Assembly: GCA_910584745.1 (NCBI GenBank)
Contig: CAJUDG010000007.1
Location: 62,001-126,000, forward strand
Origin: an uncultured Eubacteriales bacterium
GTDB lineage: Bacteria > Bacillota > Clostridia > Oscillospirales > Acutalibacteraceae
Reading direction: 5' to 3'
Length of the DNA stretch: 64,000 bases
Below, in pieces: positions 15,009 to 21,324 of this stretch. Under the pieces are notes generated by a model, which saw only the letters and a list, made by a program, of their open reading frames with translations, had not been told where the DNA came from and did no database searches. The stretch's first letter is position 1; each line of letters opens with the position of its first letter. Made by a program: the position numbers and the translations under genes.

Positions 15009-15758
15009 GTGGCGATGAGATATACAAATAAGTCGAAACTCACGTTATGGGTTTCTGTCGTATATGGTTTATCGTTTATATGCTATGTGCCTACATTGCT
15101 GGAACAGAATGGAATTATCATTCCCAATGGATTATTGTACTTAAAATACTTATATGTGTGTATTCCCGCGATGGCTACTATTTTTCTGCTGATTTGTGAG
15201 CAGAACATCAGGGTGTACTTTACGCGAATGTTTTCAGGAAAAATAACAATCAAATATATTTTAGTAGAGGTTATATGTATGGCTGTAGGTATATTTGATA
15301 CTTACTGCTATTCCTTTATAGCGAAAACCGGCGTATTTAAAAATACATATCCGACAGTGATGTCACTATCAGCAAGCTGTATATACCTGCTAATAACAGC
15401 GTTTATTGAAGAAATAGCATGGAGAGGTTTTCTGCTAGAACGACTTCCTTTTAAGAAAATCCAAAGTGTTCTTTTTGCCGGCGTTGTTTGGGCGGTGTGG
15501 CATATGCCAATGTGGATAATCAGAAACTCATTGAGCCTGGGACAAACTGTTTGTCTTTGTATATGGACGTTACTTGTTTCCATTGTTTTAGGAATAACCT
15601 ATTATCGATGCAGAAATATATTGCTGATTGCCATTATGCACGCAGCTTTTAATATCTGTTATTTGGCACCAATACAATATAACATTGTTGTATTGGCGAT
15701 CGCAATTTTTGCCGGCGCACTATTGTATAAAAAATCAGGCAGGAATTATTTTACTTGA
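15009..15758 (+). CDS. CPBP-family intramembrane protease (CAAX-protease/bacteriocin-processing type)
   Basis: A 249-residue, very hydrophobic protein with about seven to eight membrane segments. The three conserved motifs of the CPBP (Abi) family are present: FIEEIAWRGF (EExxxR), VVWAVWHMPMW (FxxxH type) and IAIMHAAFN (HxxxN type). Such proteases cleave within membranes and some give self-immunity to peptide bacteriocins. The DNA is markedly AT-rich with A/T-ending codons, unlike flanking genes, so recent acquisition is likely. AAAAGGGG precedes both a GTG at 15009 (5 nt) and an ATG at 15015 (11 nt); either could start translation. Confidence 0.9.
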   Translation: MAMRYTNKSKLTLWVSVVYGLSFICYVPTLLEQNGIIIPNGLLYLKYLYVCIPAMATIFLLICEQNIRVYFTRMFSGKITIKYILVEVICMAVGIFDTYCYSFIAKTGVFKNTYPTVMSLSASCIYLLITAFIEEIAWRGFLLERLPFKKIQSVLFAGVVWAVWHMPMWIIRNSLSLGQTVCLCIWTLLVSIVLGITYYRCRNILLIAIMHAAFNICYLAPIQYNIVVLAIAIFAGALLYKKSGRNYFT

Positions 15759-15849
15759 AAGCTTCCTGTTTGCAGAGCAAAAAGGAACAGGACGCAGAAA
15801 GCCGTCCTTGACTGTGCAGTTGCGGGCGATGAAATCGTGATTTCACAGA

Positions 15850-15879
15850 ACATTTCATGACATCCAGAGAGCATTTCAT
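15850..15879 (+). promoter_or_regulatory. Predicted LytTR-type operator, site 2
   Basis: Direct repeats ACATTTCAT (15850-15858) and GCATTTCAT (15871-15879) with exactly 12 bp between them, the same half-site and spacing as site 1 at 11714-11743. A promoter starts 10 bp downstream, at the place expected for an activator. It controls the coiled-coil gene pair, not the response regulator. Confidence 0.65.
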
Positions 15880-15889
15880 TGCAAAAGCA

Positions 15890-15918
15890 TTGAAACCGCA
15901 TCCTCTGCCCGGTAAAAT
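15890..15918 (+). promoter_or_regulatory. Promoter of the coiled-coil gene pair
   Basis: TTGAAA (15890-15895), 17-nt spacer, TAAAAT (15913-15918). It is a moderate promoter and fits activation from the adjacent direct repeats. Confidence 0.65.
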
Positions 15919-15970
15919 AGTGAGAGCCAGGACTTTCCTAAAACACTACTATTTGAAAGGGGATGCAGGC

Positions 15971-16435
15971 ATGAACGTACAGATGATGGATGGACTTCTG
16001 GGCGCCAGCTCCAATATCAAGCTGGCGGGTACGCCCATGAGCGTGTACCGCCAGGCCAGTGCCGAGGGCGACACGGAAAAGATGAAGCGGGCGCTGGGCT
16101 ACACCGGCGAATGTACCGAGAAGGCCGTCGAATACCAGGAGAAGCTGGACGAAGGCATGAAGGCCGAGGCAAAGGATGAGCGTGAGAAGGCAGAGCTGGA
16201 GCAAGAAGCCGCCGTCGAAAAGTGCCGGGAGGAGCACAAGCGCGGGGAGGAAAATGGGCCGGCGGACCGCCTTCAGGGAACCGATCTGGTTCAGATTAGT
16301 GAAGCGGCGAAAGATAACAAGCCCGCCGAGCCTGCCGAGCCGGTTATTGACATGGAACCGGTCATCTATACGCCGGCCGGAGAGGCTTCCGCCCTCCCGG
16401 TGGAAACAGAAGCTAATATTTCATTTACAGCATAA
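15971..16435 (+). CDS. Conserved hypothetical protein with charged coiled coil (first of a pair)
   Basis: The 154-residue soluble protein has no signal peptide. Residues 1-45 contain LLGASSNIKLAGTPMSVYRQ. A strongly charged helix follows, about 50-100 (Glu/Lys/Ala-rich, likely coiled coil), then a Pro/Glu-rich tail ending near NISFTA. I recall similar proteins encoded in many Clostridia, always of unknown function; this is memory, not a search. The start is the ATG at 15971 with GAAAGGGG upstream; the promoter at 15890-15918 excludes the longer frame. The second protein of the pair follows 20 bp later. Confidence 0.75.
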   Translation: MNVQMMDGLLGASSNIKLAGTPMSVYRQASAEGDTEKMKRALGYTGECTEKAVEYQEKLDEGMKAEAKDEREKAELEQEAAVEKCREEHKRGEENGPADRLQGTDLVQISEAAKDNKPAEPAEPVIDMEPVIYTPAGEASALPVETEANISFTA

Positions 16436-16455
16436 AATTTAAGGAGGGATATTTC

Positions 16456-16926
16456 ATGACGCATGTTTCCGGTTTGAATAGCGAAGCGATCCGCCCTTTG
16501 GCAGCTCCCGAGAAAACACAGGGCGCACCCAAGGTTCAGAGGCCCGATGAGGACTCCCAGAGCCGCCAGCCGAAGGCCATGATGGATGAATATGTTCCAG
16601 AGGAACCGGAGGAGCCCTCAGGCCGGTACTGGATAGGCAGGGAACAGGACGGCAGGCCCAAAATCCATTTTGACGACCCCGAGCGGGCAGCGGGCGCGCC
16701 CAATAAGCCGGAGGAAAAATGGGCCTGCGATACGGGAAAGGTGGACAGGGAAATCGAAAAGCTGAAAAAGAAACAGCAGGAGCTGAAGCAGCAGCTGGGT
16801 ACTGAGACCGATGAGGGCAGGATCAAAGAGCTGGAACGCCAGCTGGCCCAGACGGAACAGGAGCTCCGTGAAAAGGACAATGATACCTATCGGAAGCAGC
16901 ACTCTACATTCACAAAGCTCTCTTGA
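16456..16926 (+). CDS. Conserved hypothetical protein with C-terminal coiled coil (second of a pair)
   Basis: The protein is 156 residues. The first 60 are Pro/Glu/Gln-rich and probably disordered. A short ordered patch follows, SGRYWIGREQDGRPKIHFDD. Residues about 95-145 form a clear coiled coil (VDREIEKLKKKQQELKQQL and ELERQLAQTEQELREKDND). There is no membrane segment or signal peptide. It is co-transcribed with the preceding gene: AAGGAGGGATATTTC lies before the ATG and a strong terminator follows. It most likely works as a partner of the first protein. Function unknown. Confidence 0.75.
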   Translation: MTHVSGLNSEAIRPLAAPEKTQGAPKVQRPDEDSQSRQPKAMMDEYVPEEPEEPSGRYWIGREQDGRPKIHFDDPERAAGAPNKPEEKWACDTGKVDREIEKLKKKQQELKQQLGTETDEGRIKELERQLAQTEQELREKDNDTYRKQHSTFTKLS

Positions 16927-16931
16927 TTTCT

Positions 16932-16965
16932 GAAAAGCGGCGGTTTGCGCAAACCGCCGCTTTTC
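16932..16965 (+). terminator. Terminator of the coiled-coil gene pair
   Basis: A perfect 15-bp stem, GAAAAGCGGCGGTTT with its complement, around loop GCGC. It is symmetrical and can also end transcription of the MATE gene arriving from the right on the minus strand. Confidence 0.9.
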
Positions 16966-17014
16966 GCTATCACATACGGGCATCTCTGCCGTTCCTCCTC
17001 CTCAACTGATAAGA

Positions 17015-18391
17015 CTAATTTTTTACTTGGACTAACAGCTTGCGCATCTTCCAAACTCCGGAGAGGAAATACACCATCGCTGGGATAGCCGTGACATAAG
17101 TCGCCAAGGTGTACCCCAGCAGCACCCCGAACAGCCCCATGCCCAGCACCCGCTCAAAGAGCAGGCACAGGCCGATGCGGGCCACCACGCCGTCCATCAG
17201 GCCGATGATAAGGCTCAGCCGGGCGTTGCCAATGCCCTGGATGAAGGGGTTGAACGCCTGCATGATGGGGAAGGCGGGCATACCGATCAGGATGGTGGTC
17301 ATAAGCAGGCCGGAGAGCTCCAGCACCGACTCGTCCTGTGTGAAGATGGAGAACACGCCCCGGGGCCACAGGGCAAAGCAAATAAATCCTACCAGTGTGA
17401 CGGACATATTCACTCCGAAGGCGTACCAAACCGTGCGCTTTGAGCGCTTGACCTCTCCCGCCGCCATGTTCTGTCCCACCATCGTGGAGACTGCCATGCT
17501 CACGGAGTTTGTCAGAGTGTGGGGTATCATCTCCACCCTGCGCCCCACGCCGAAGGCCGCGGAGGCCGCCAAGCCGTAGACGTTCACAAAGCCGTTGATG
17601 AAGAGCATGGAGATGGAGATGGCGCTGTGCTGCAAGGCAGCGGGCAGGCCAAGACGCAGGAGTATCGTAAGGATATTCTTGTGAATACGGAAGCTGGTTA
17701 GCCTAAAATCAAAGCCAAAGGCTTCCCGCTCCTTATACAGGTACGCGACTGATATCAGGAAGGACACCGCCTGAGCGATGATGGTGGCCCAGGCCGCGCC
17801 TGCCGCCTGCAAGCCCATGGGGCCCACGAACAGGATGTCCAGCACCACGTTCACCAGGGAAGCAATGCCGATGAAAATTAGGGGCCGCTTGCCGTCCCCC
17901 ATACCACGCAAAATGGCGGAGATGGAGTTGTAGCCATATGTAAACACGATACCGCCGCTGCACACCAGCATATAGTCCGCCGCCTGGGGGAAGGACTCCT
18001 CCGGCACCTGCAAAAGCCGCAGCATGGGGCCGTAAAGGGAGAGCCCCACCACGGTCATAAGTGCCGCCATTAGCAGCAGCGTGGAGAACAGCGTGCCGAT
18101 AGTCCTCTGCCGCCCCGCCGAGTCCCCGGCCCCCACCTGCTGGGAGATAAGCACCTGACCCGCCGAGGCAAAGCCCGTGGCGATAGTCATCATGAGCATG
18201 ATGACCTGAGAGGACACGGTGACCGCCGACAGTCCGATGCTGCCCACGTACTGCCCCACCACGATCATGTCGATCATGGAGTACAGCATTTGCAGCAAAT
18301 TTGACAGCATAAAGGGCAGCGCAAGCCGCACCAGGTTTGCGCTGCCTTGTGTCAGGTCCGTGACCATGCTCTTTTCGTTTGTACCTGCCAT
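17015..18391 (-). CDS. MATE-family multidrug efflux transporter
   Basis: The 458-residue protein has twelve predicted membrane helices in two homologous halves. Typical MATE features are ALPFMLSNLLQMLYSMIDMIVVGQYVG at the first helices (split by the family pattern) and NVVLDILFVGPMGLQAAGAAWATI at the middle of the first half. These exporters remove drugs or metabolites in exchange for Na+ or H+. The ATG at 18391 has AAGGAGAG upstream. It lies 1 bp after the Rrf2 regulator gene in the same operon, so its expression should follow that regulator. Codon use (few ATA) differs from core genes. Confidence 0.94.
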   Translation of the reverse strand: MAGTNEKSMVTDLTQGSANLVRLALPFMLSNLLQMLYSMIDMIVVGQYVGSIGLSAVTVSSQVIMLMMTIATGFASAGQVLISQQVGAGDSAGRQRTIGTLFSTLLLMAALMTVVGLSLYGPMLRLLQVPEESFPQAADYMLVCSGGIVFTYGYNSISAILRGMGDGKRPLIFIGIASLVNVVLDILFVGPMGLQAAGAAWATIIAQAVSFLISVAYLYKEREAFGFDFRLTSFRIHKNILTILLRLGLPAALQHSAISISMLFINGFVNVYGLAASAAFGVGRRVEMIPHTLTNSVSMAVSTMVGQNMAAGEVKRSKRTVWYAFGVNMSVTLVGFICFALWPRGVFSIFTQDESVLELSGLLMTTILIGMPAFPIMQAFNPFIQGIGNARLSLIIGLMDGVVARIGLCLLFERVLGMGLFGVLLGYTLATYVTAIPAMVYFLSGVWKMRKLLVQVKN

Positions 18392-18392
18392 A

Positions 18393-18824
18393 TTATCTCT
18401 CCTTCATTCCTTTTCTGATAATTTCAACGACCCCGGCGATGGTGTACTTGTCCAGGGTCGATTCAACCGCTTCCTGGGCTGCATCCAGCGGCTCCCGAAT
18501 CGCGCCCAGGATATTCCCGCCCACAGGGCAGTCCGGGTTGGGCCGCTGGTGGGTGCTGAACAGGTGGGAGCTCTCCTTTGTCTTCACCGCCGAGTACACG
18601 TCCTTCAGGGTTATCTCCTCCGGCGGCCTCGCAAGCTCCGTGCCCGCCGCGCCGTTGCGGATGCGCAGAAGGCCTGCCTTTTTCAGCTGACCGTTGAGCC
18701 TGCGGATGACCACAGGGTTGGTGTTGGCGCTCTCCGCGATGCGCTCGGAGGGGCACTGCCCCGGGTAGATGGCGGCAAAGGCCAGGATGTGGATCGCCAC
18801 CGGGAATCTGGTATTGGCGCTCAT
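18393..18824 (-). CDS. Rrf2-family transcriptional regulator
   Basis: This 143-residue winged-helix protein shows RFPVAIHILAFAAIYPG, the helix-turn-helix ERIAESANTNPVVIRRLNGQ, and the wing AGLLRIRNGAAGTELARP. It lacks the three-cysteine iron-sulphur cluster motif of IscR and NsrR; only one Cys (in PDCPVGG) is in the sensor region. It therefore probably senses something other than Fe-S status, perhaps through a single thiol. ATG at 18824 has ACAAGGAGG upstream. Its own promoter carries a palindrome across the -10 box, suggesting autorepression together with the MATE gene. Confidence 0.92.
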   Translation of the reverse strand: MSANTRFPVAIHILAFAAIYPGQCPSERIAESANTNPVVIRRLNGQLKKAGLLRIRNGAAGTELARPPEEITLKDVYSAVKTKESSHLFSTHQRPNPDCPVGGNILGAIREPLDAAQEAVESTLDKYTIAGVVEIIRKGMKER

Positions 18825-18842
18825 GATATCGCCTCCTTGTGT

Positions 18843-18875
18843 AACTATTATAGTTGCACTTTGCGGAGATGTCAA
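18843..18875 (-). promoter_or_regulatory. Rrf2-MATE promoter with overlapping operator
   Basis: Minus-strand TTGACA (18875-18870), 17-nt spacer, TATAAT (18852-18847), all consensus. The palindrome AACTATTATAGTT (18843-18855) covers the -10 box. This is the typical place and type of an Rrf2 repressor operator. Confidence 0.75.
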
Positions 18876-19094
18876 GGAAAACATTTTACCTGGGGGGCAC
18901 CTAAAAATGAGAAAGCTTGGGCGATAAAGGCACAAAATTTTCTCTTTGTTAAGCGGCGCAACTCACCATCGCCAATGCCAGCAGCATCACCGGCCTGACC
19001 TGCTGGCAACATCGTGTTTGGAGAAACGCCTTGCGCCGTCTAAGAGAGGCAGTAGAACACACTGTTCAGCGCAGGTTTTGTAATAAACTCGTAA
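18876..19094. other. Non-coding stretch between Rrf2 and PadR operons
   Basis: I see no credible gene here. A + frame at about 18963-19120 reads without stops, but it lacks a start and ribosome site and crosses the PadR promoter. It may be worn-down coding DNA at the edge of the accessory region. No RNA structure was recognised. Confidence 0.4.
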
Positions 19095-19115
19095 GTATAT
19101 TTCCTCCAAATATAC
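19095..19115 (+). promoter_or_regulatory. Palindromic operator upstream of the PadR promoter
   Basis: An 8-bp perfect inverted repeat, GTATATTT-N5-AAATATAC, directly before the -35 box. Its right arm and the following CTTGACAG are identical over 16 nt to the sequence upstream of traX at 56615-56642. Probable binding site of a shared regulator, perhaps PadR itself. Confidence 0.6.
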
Positions 19116-19116
19116 C

Positions 19117-19158
19117 TTGACAGCCGAAGTATATGGGTATATAATAATACCACGGTAT
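19117..19158 (+). promoter_or_regulatory. PadR operon promoter with downstream palindrome
   Basis: TTGACA (19117-19122), 17-nt spacer, TATAAT (19140-19145). ATACC-AC-GGTAT (19147-19158) follows at once and its left half recurs at 19163-19167. This is a likely repressor site over the transcription start. Confidence 0.75.
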
Positions 19159-19184
19159 TTCAATACCACGAAAGGAGGGGCAAC

Positions 19185-19511
19185 ATGTCCATTGCGTCAG
19201 ATATGATACGCGGACACACCGACACCATCATCCTGGCCCATCTGCTGAGCGGCGACAGCTACGGCTATAAGATAAACCGCTCTATAGCCGAGAAGACCGG
19301 CGGGCAGTATGAGCTTAAGGAGGCCACGCTCTACACGGCCTTTCGCAGGCTTGAACAGATGGGGCTCATCACTTCATACTGGGGGGACGAGAACACCGGC
19401 GCCCGGCGGCGGTACTACTCCATCACCCAGGCGGGGGTGCAGGAGTACCACCGTATGCTGGGGGAGTGGGAGCAGTCCCAGCGGCTTATACAGACACTTA
19501 TAACCCCGTGA
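19185..19511 (+). CDS. PadR-family transcriptional regulator
   Basis: The 108-residue protein fits the short PadR subfamily 1-like form. It shows IILAHLLSGDSYGYKI, then ELKEATLYTAFRRLEQMGLI (recognition helix) and the wing GARRRYYSITQAG. Strong AAAGGAGGGG ribosome site. It heads a three-gene operon with a HAAS-domain membrane protein and a DUF4097 protein, an arrangement common in Firmicutes in which PadR represses its own operon and responds to envelope stress or drugs. Palindromes on both sides of its promoter support autorepression. The ligand is unknown. Confidence 0.95.
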   Translation: MSIASDMIRGHTDTIILAHLLSGDSYGYKINRSIAEKTGGQYELKEATLYTAFRRLEQMGLITSYWGDENTGARRRYYSITQAGVQEYHRMLGEWEQSQRLIQTLITP

Positions 19512-19540
19512 CCTTACTCAACTAAAAAGGAGATACCCAT

Positions 19541-20245
19541 ATGGAATACAGGATACGCGAATACATGGACCAGCTGTTTGAGAGCGCCCCGCATACCCAG
19601 CGGGCCTATGAGCTGAAGATCGAGCTGACCCAGAACCTTATCGAGAAATACTACGCCCTTGTGGGCGAGGGCAAGGACCCCGAGGATGCATACAACCTGA
19701 CGATAATGAGCATAGGCGACGTCAGAGAGCTGTTCTCCCAGCTTGAGGACGACGAGGACGGCAACCCCGTGCCACCGCCCGTCTACTACCCCCAGCCCCA
19801 GCCCGACCACCGCAGGGCCCTGGTGCGCACGGCGGCGGTGATGCTGTTTATACTGAGCGTTCTGCCGCCCATAGTTTTCGGGGAGATGTTCGGCAACAGC
19901 ACCATTGGCGGGGCCCTTGGGCCCATCGGCATGTTCATGATGATAGCAGTTGGCGTTGGGCTTCTGGTCTATGACAAGTGGGCCCATCCAAATCAGCCCC
20001 AGCCCGTGCCCGGGTCCGTTGTAAAGGACTTTCAGGAGTGGCAAAAGCGCAAGAACGTGAAAAAGCACTATATCGCCGCCTTTAACGGTGCCTTCTGGCC
20101 CCTGGTGCTGGCCTTCTACTTCGTCGTCAGCTTCGGCACCGGCAAGTGGTACATCACCTGGATCGTCTTCCTTATCGCCACGGCGGTGGACGTGATAGTG
20201 AACACCCTGCTGAAGGCCATGATAAACCAGGACGGCGGCAAATAA
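19541..20245 (+). CDS. HAAS-domain (DUF1700-like) membrane protein
   Basis: This 234-residue protein starts with an alpha-helical domain (1-75; YRIREYMDQLFESAP, EDAYNLTIMSIGDV) typical of HAAS/DUF1700 proteins paired with PadR. A Pro/Tyr-rich linker (PVPPPVYYPQPQPD) and four membrane segments between about 93 and 225 follow. Such proteins are thought to act as membrane-bound partners or anti-regulators for the PadR operon, but the mechanism is not established. GGAG lies upstream of the ATG at 19541; the DUF4097 gene follows 13 bp later. Confidence 0.85.
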   Translation: MEYRIREYMDQLFESAPHTQRAYELKIELTQNLIEKYYALVGEGKDPEDAYNLTIMSIGDVRELFSQLEDDEDGNPVPPPVYYPQPQPDHRRALVRTAAVMLFILSVLPPIVFGEMFGNSTIGGALGPIGMFMMIAVGVGLLVYDKWAHPNQPQPVPGSVVKDFQEWQKRKNVKKHYIAAFNGAFWPLVLAFYFVVSFGTGKWYITWIVFLIATAVDVIVNTLLKAMINQDGGK

Positions 20246-20258
20246 GGGGGACTTTAAC

Positions 20259-21260
20259 TTGAAACTTAAAAAACGCCATATATTTACAATAGCGGCCTGT
20301 GCCATCGCCGCCGTGTTCTTCACCTCGGTGCTGGCCATCGGCCTTACCTCGAACCTTGCCGAAGTCATGCCGGATAAGAACCAGGTCCGCAGCCACGAGA
20401 ATACCGTGGTCCTGGACCCGGAGGACGAGAAGCTGGAGGAGATCGACATTTCCTGGCTTACGGGCCCGGTCACCGTGGGCATGAGCACTGACGGCAAGAT
20501 ACACGTCACCGAGCGCAGCGCCAAGGAGCTCTCAGAGTCCGACCAGATGAAGGTGACCCTGGGGGCCGGGGCCCTGAAGATACAGTGGGACCACCAGTGG
20601 TTCCGGCGGTTCTTCAACGTGAACCTGGGGTGGTTCGGCCAGAGGGACAAGGAGCTTGAGGTGCTGCTGCCCAGGGAGCTTGCCGGGGAGCTCGTCACAA
20701 TGGACGTCTCGAACACCAGCGGGGAGATGTCCGTGGCCGGGTGCAAAGCCGAGACCATGAACCTGTCCTCGGTCAGCGGACAGCTCTCGGTAAACTCCTG
20801 CTCCGCCGAAGAACTGGCTCTGAACAACGTAAGCGGGGATGTGTCTCTCAGCGAGGTGTCGGCCACAGAGAAGATGACCGTCAGCACCGTCAGCGGCGGG
20901 ATGGAGCTTGCGGGCGCGGACGCGGAGGAGCTGGGCATGGACACAGTCTCCGGCGGCTGCAAGCTCAGCGGCAGTGCCAGAAATCTCCATGTCAGCACCA
21001 TCTCCGGGGATATTTTCGCAAGCCTTAGGGCGGAGCCCCTTGACGTGGACATGGACTCCGTCTCCGGCGGGCTCGCCCTGGAGCTGCCCCCGGCGTCGAA
21101 TTTCACCGCGGAGCATGACTCGGTCTCCGGCAGCTTTAAATGTGATTTTGCCACCGAGGACCTGGGCGGCGGCCGGGTGCGATGCGGCGGCGGCAGCGGC
21201 GCGGAAATACGCATGAACACCACCTCCGGCGGCATGGAGATAAAGCGGCGGGATATCTGA
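20259..21260 (+). CDS. DUF4097-family beta-strand-repeat protein, membrane-anchored
   Basis: The 333-residue protein has a TTG start with AAGGGGG upstream. Residues 7-30 are a signal or anchor segment. From about residue 140 the chain repeats a short beta unit with a V/T-S-G-x-x-x-L/V core (for example NTSGEMSVAGCKAETM, SSVSGQLSV, NVSGDVSLSEV, TVSGGMELAGADAEEL, SVSGGLALEL). This is the DUF4097 right-handed beta-helix-like fold. It is presumably exposed outside the membrane. Third gene of the PadR/HAAS operon. These proteins are often called adhesins, but no binding role is shown. Confidence 0.88.
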   Translation: MKLKKRHIFTIAACAIAAVFFTSVLAIGLTSNLAEVMPDKNQVRSHENTVVLDPEDEKLEEIDISWLTGPVTVGMSTDGKIHVTERSAKELSESDQMKVTLGAGALKIQWDHQWFRRFFNVNLGWFGQRDKELEVLLPRELAGELVTMDVSNTSGEMSVAGCKAETMNLSSVSGQLSVNSCSAEELALNNVSGDVSLSEVSATEKMTVSTVSGGMELAGADAEELGMDTVSGGCKLSGSARNLHVSTISGDIFASLRAEPLDVDMDSVSGGLALELPPASNFTAEHDSVSGSFKCDFATEDLGGGRVRCGGGSGAEIRMNTTSGGMEIKRRDI

Positions 21261-21289
21261 TTGACAAACCTTAGTAATCTGGGTATAAT
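21261..21289 (+). promoter_or_regulatory. Flavodiiron protein promoter
   Basis: TTGACA (21261-21266), 17-nt spacer, TATAAT (21284-21289), directly after the DUF4097 stop. The leader is about 30 nt. No operator palindrome is evident, so constitutive strong expression is likely. Confidence 0.88.
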
Positions 21290-21324
21290 ATGGACAGAAA
21301 CCTACTTTATAAAGGAGAGTCATA

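Noticed and set aside
11417..16965. A complete integrative element with attL/attR at tRNA-Arg
   Set aside because: I found no integrase, excisionase or relaxase gene and no repeat of the tRNA 3' end downstream. Only accessory genes and a gene remnant support transfer.
18963..19120. A small protein gene between the Rrf2 and PadR operons
   Set aside because: The frame has no start codon with a ribosome site, crosses the PadR operator and promoter, and shows no recognisable domain.
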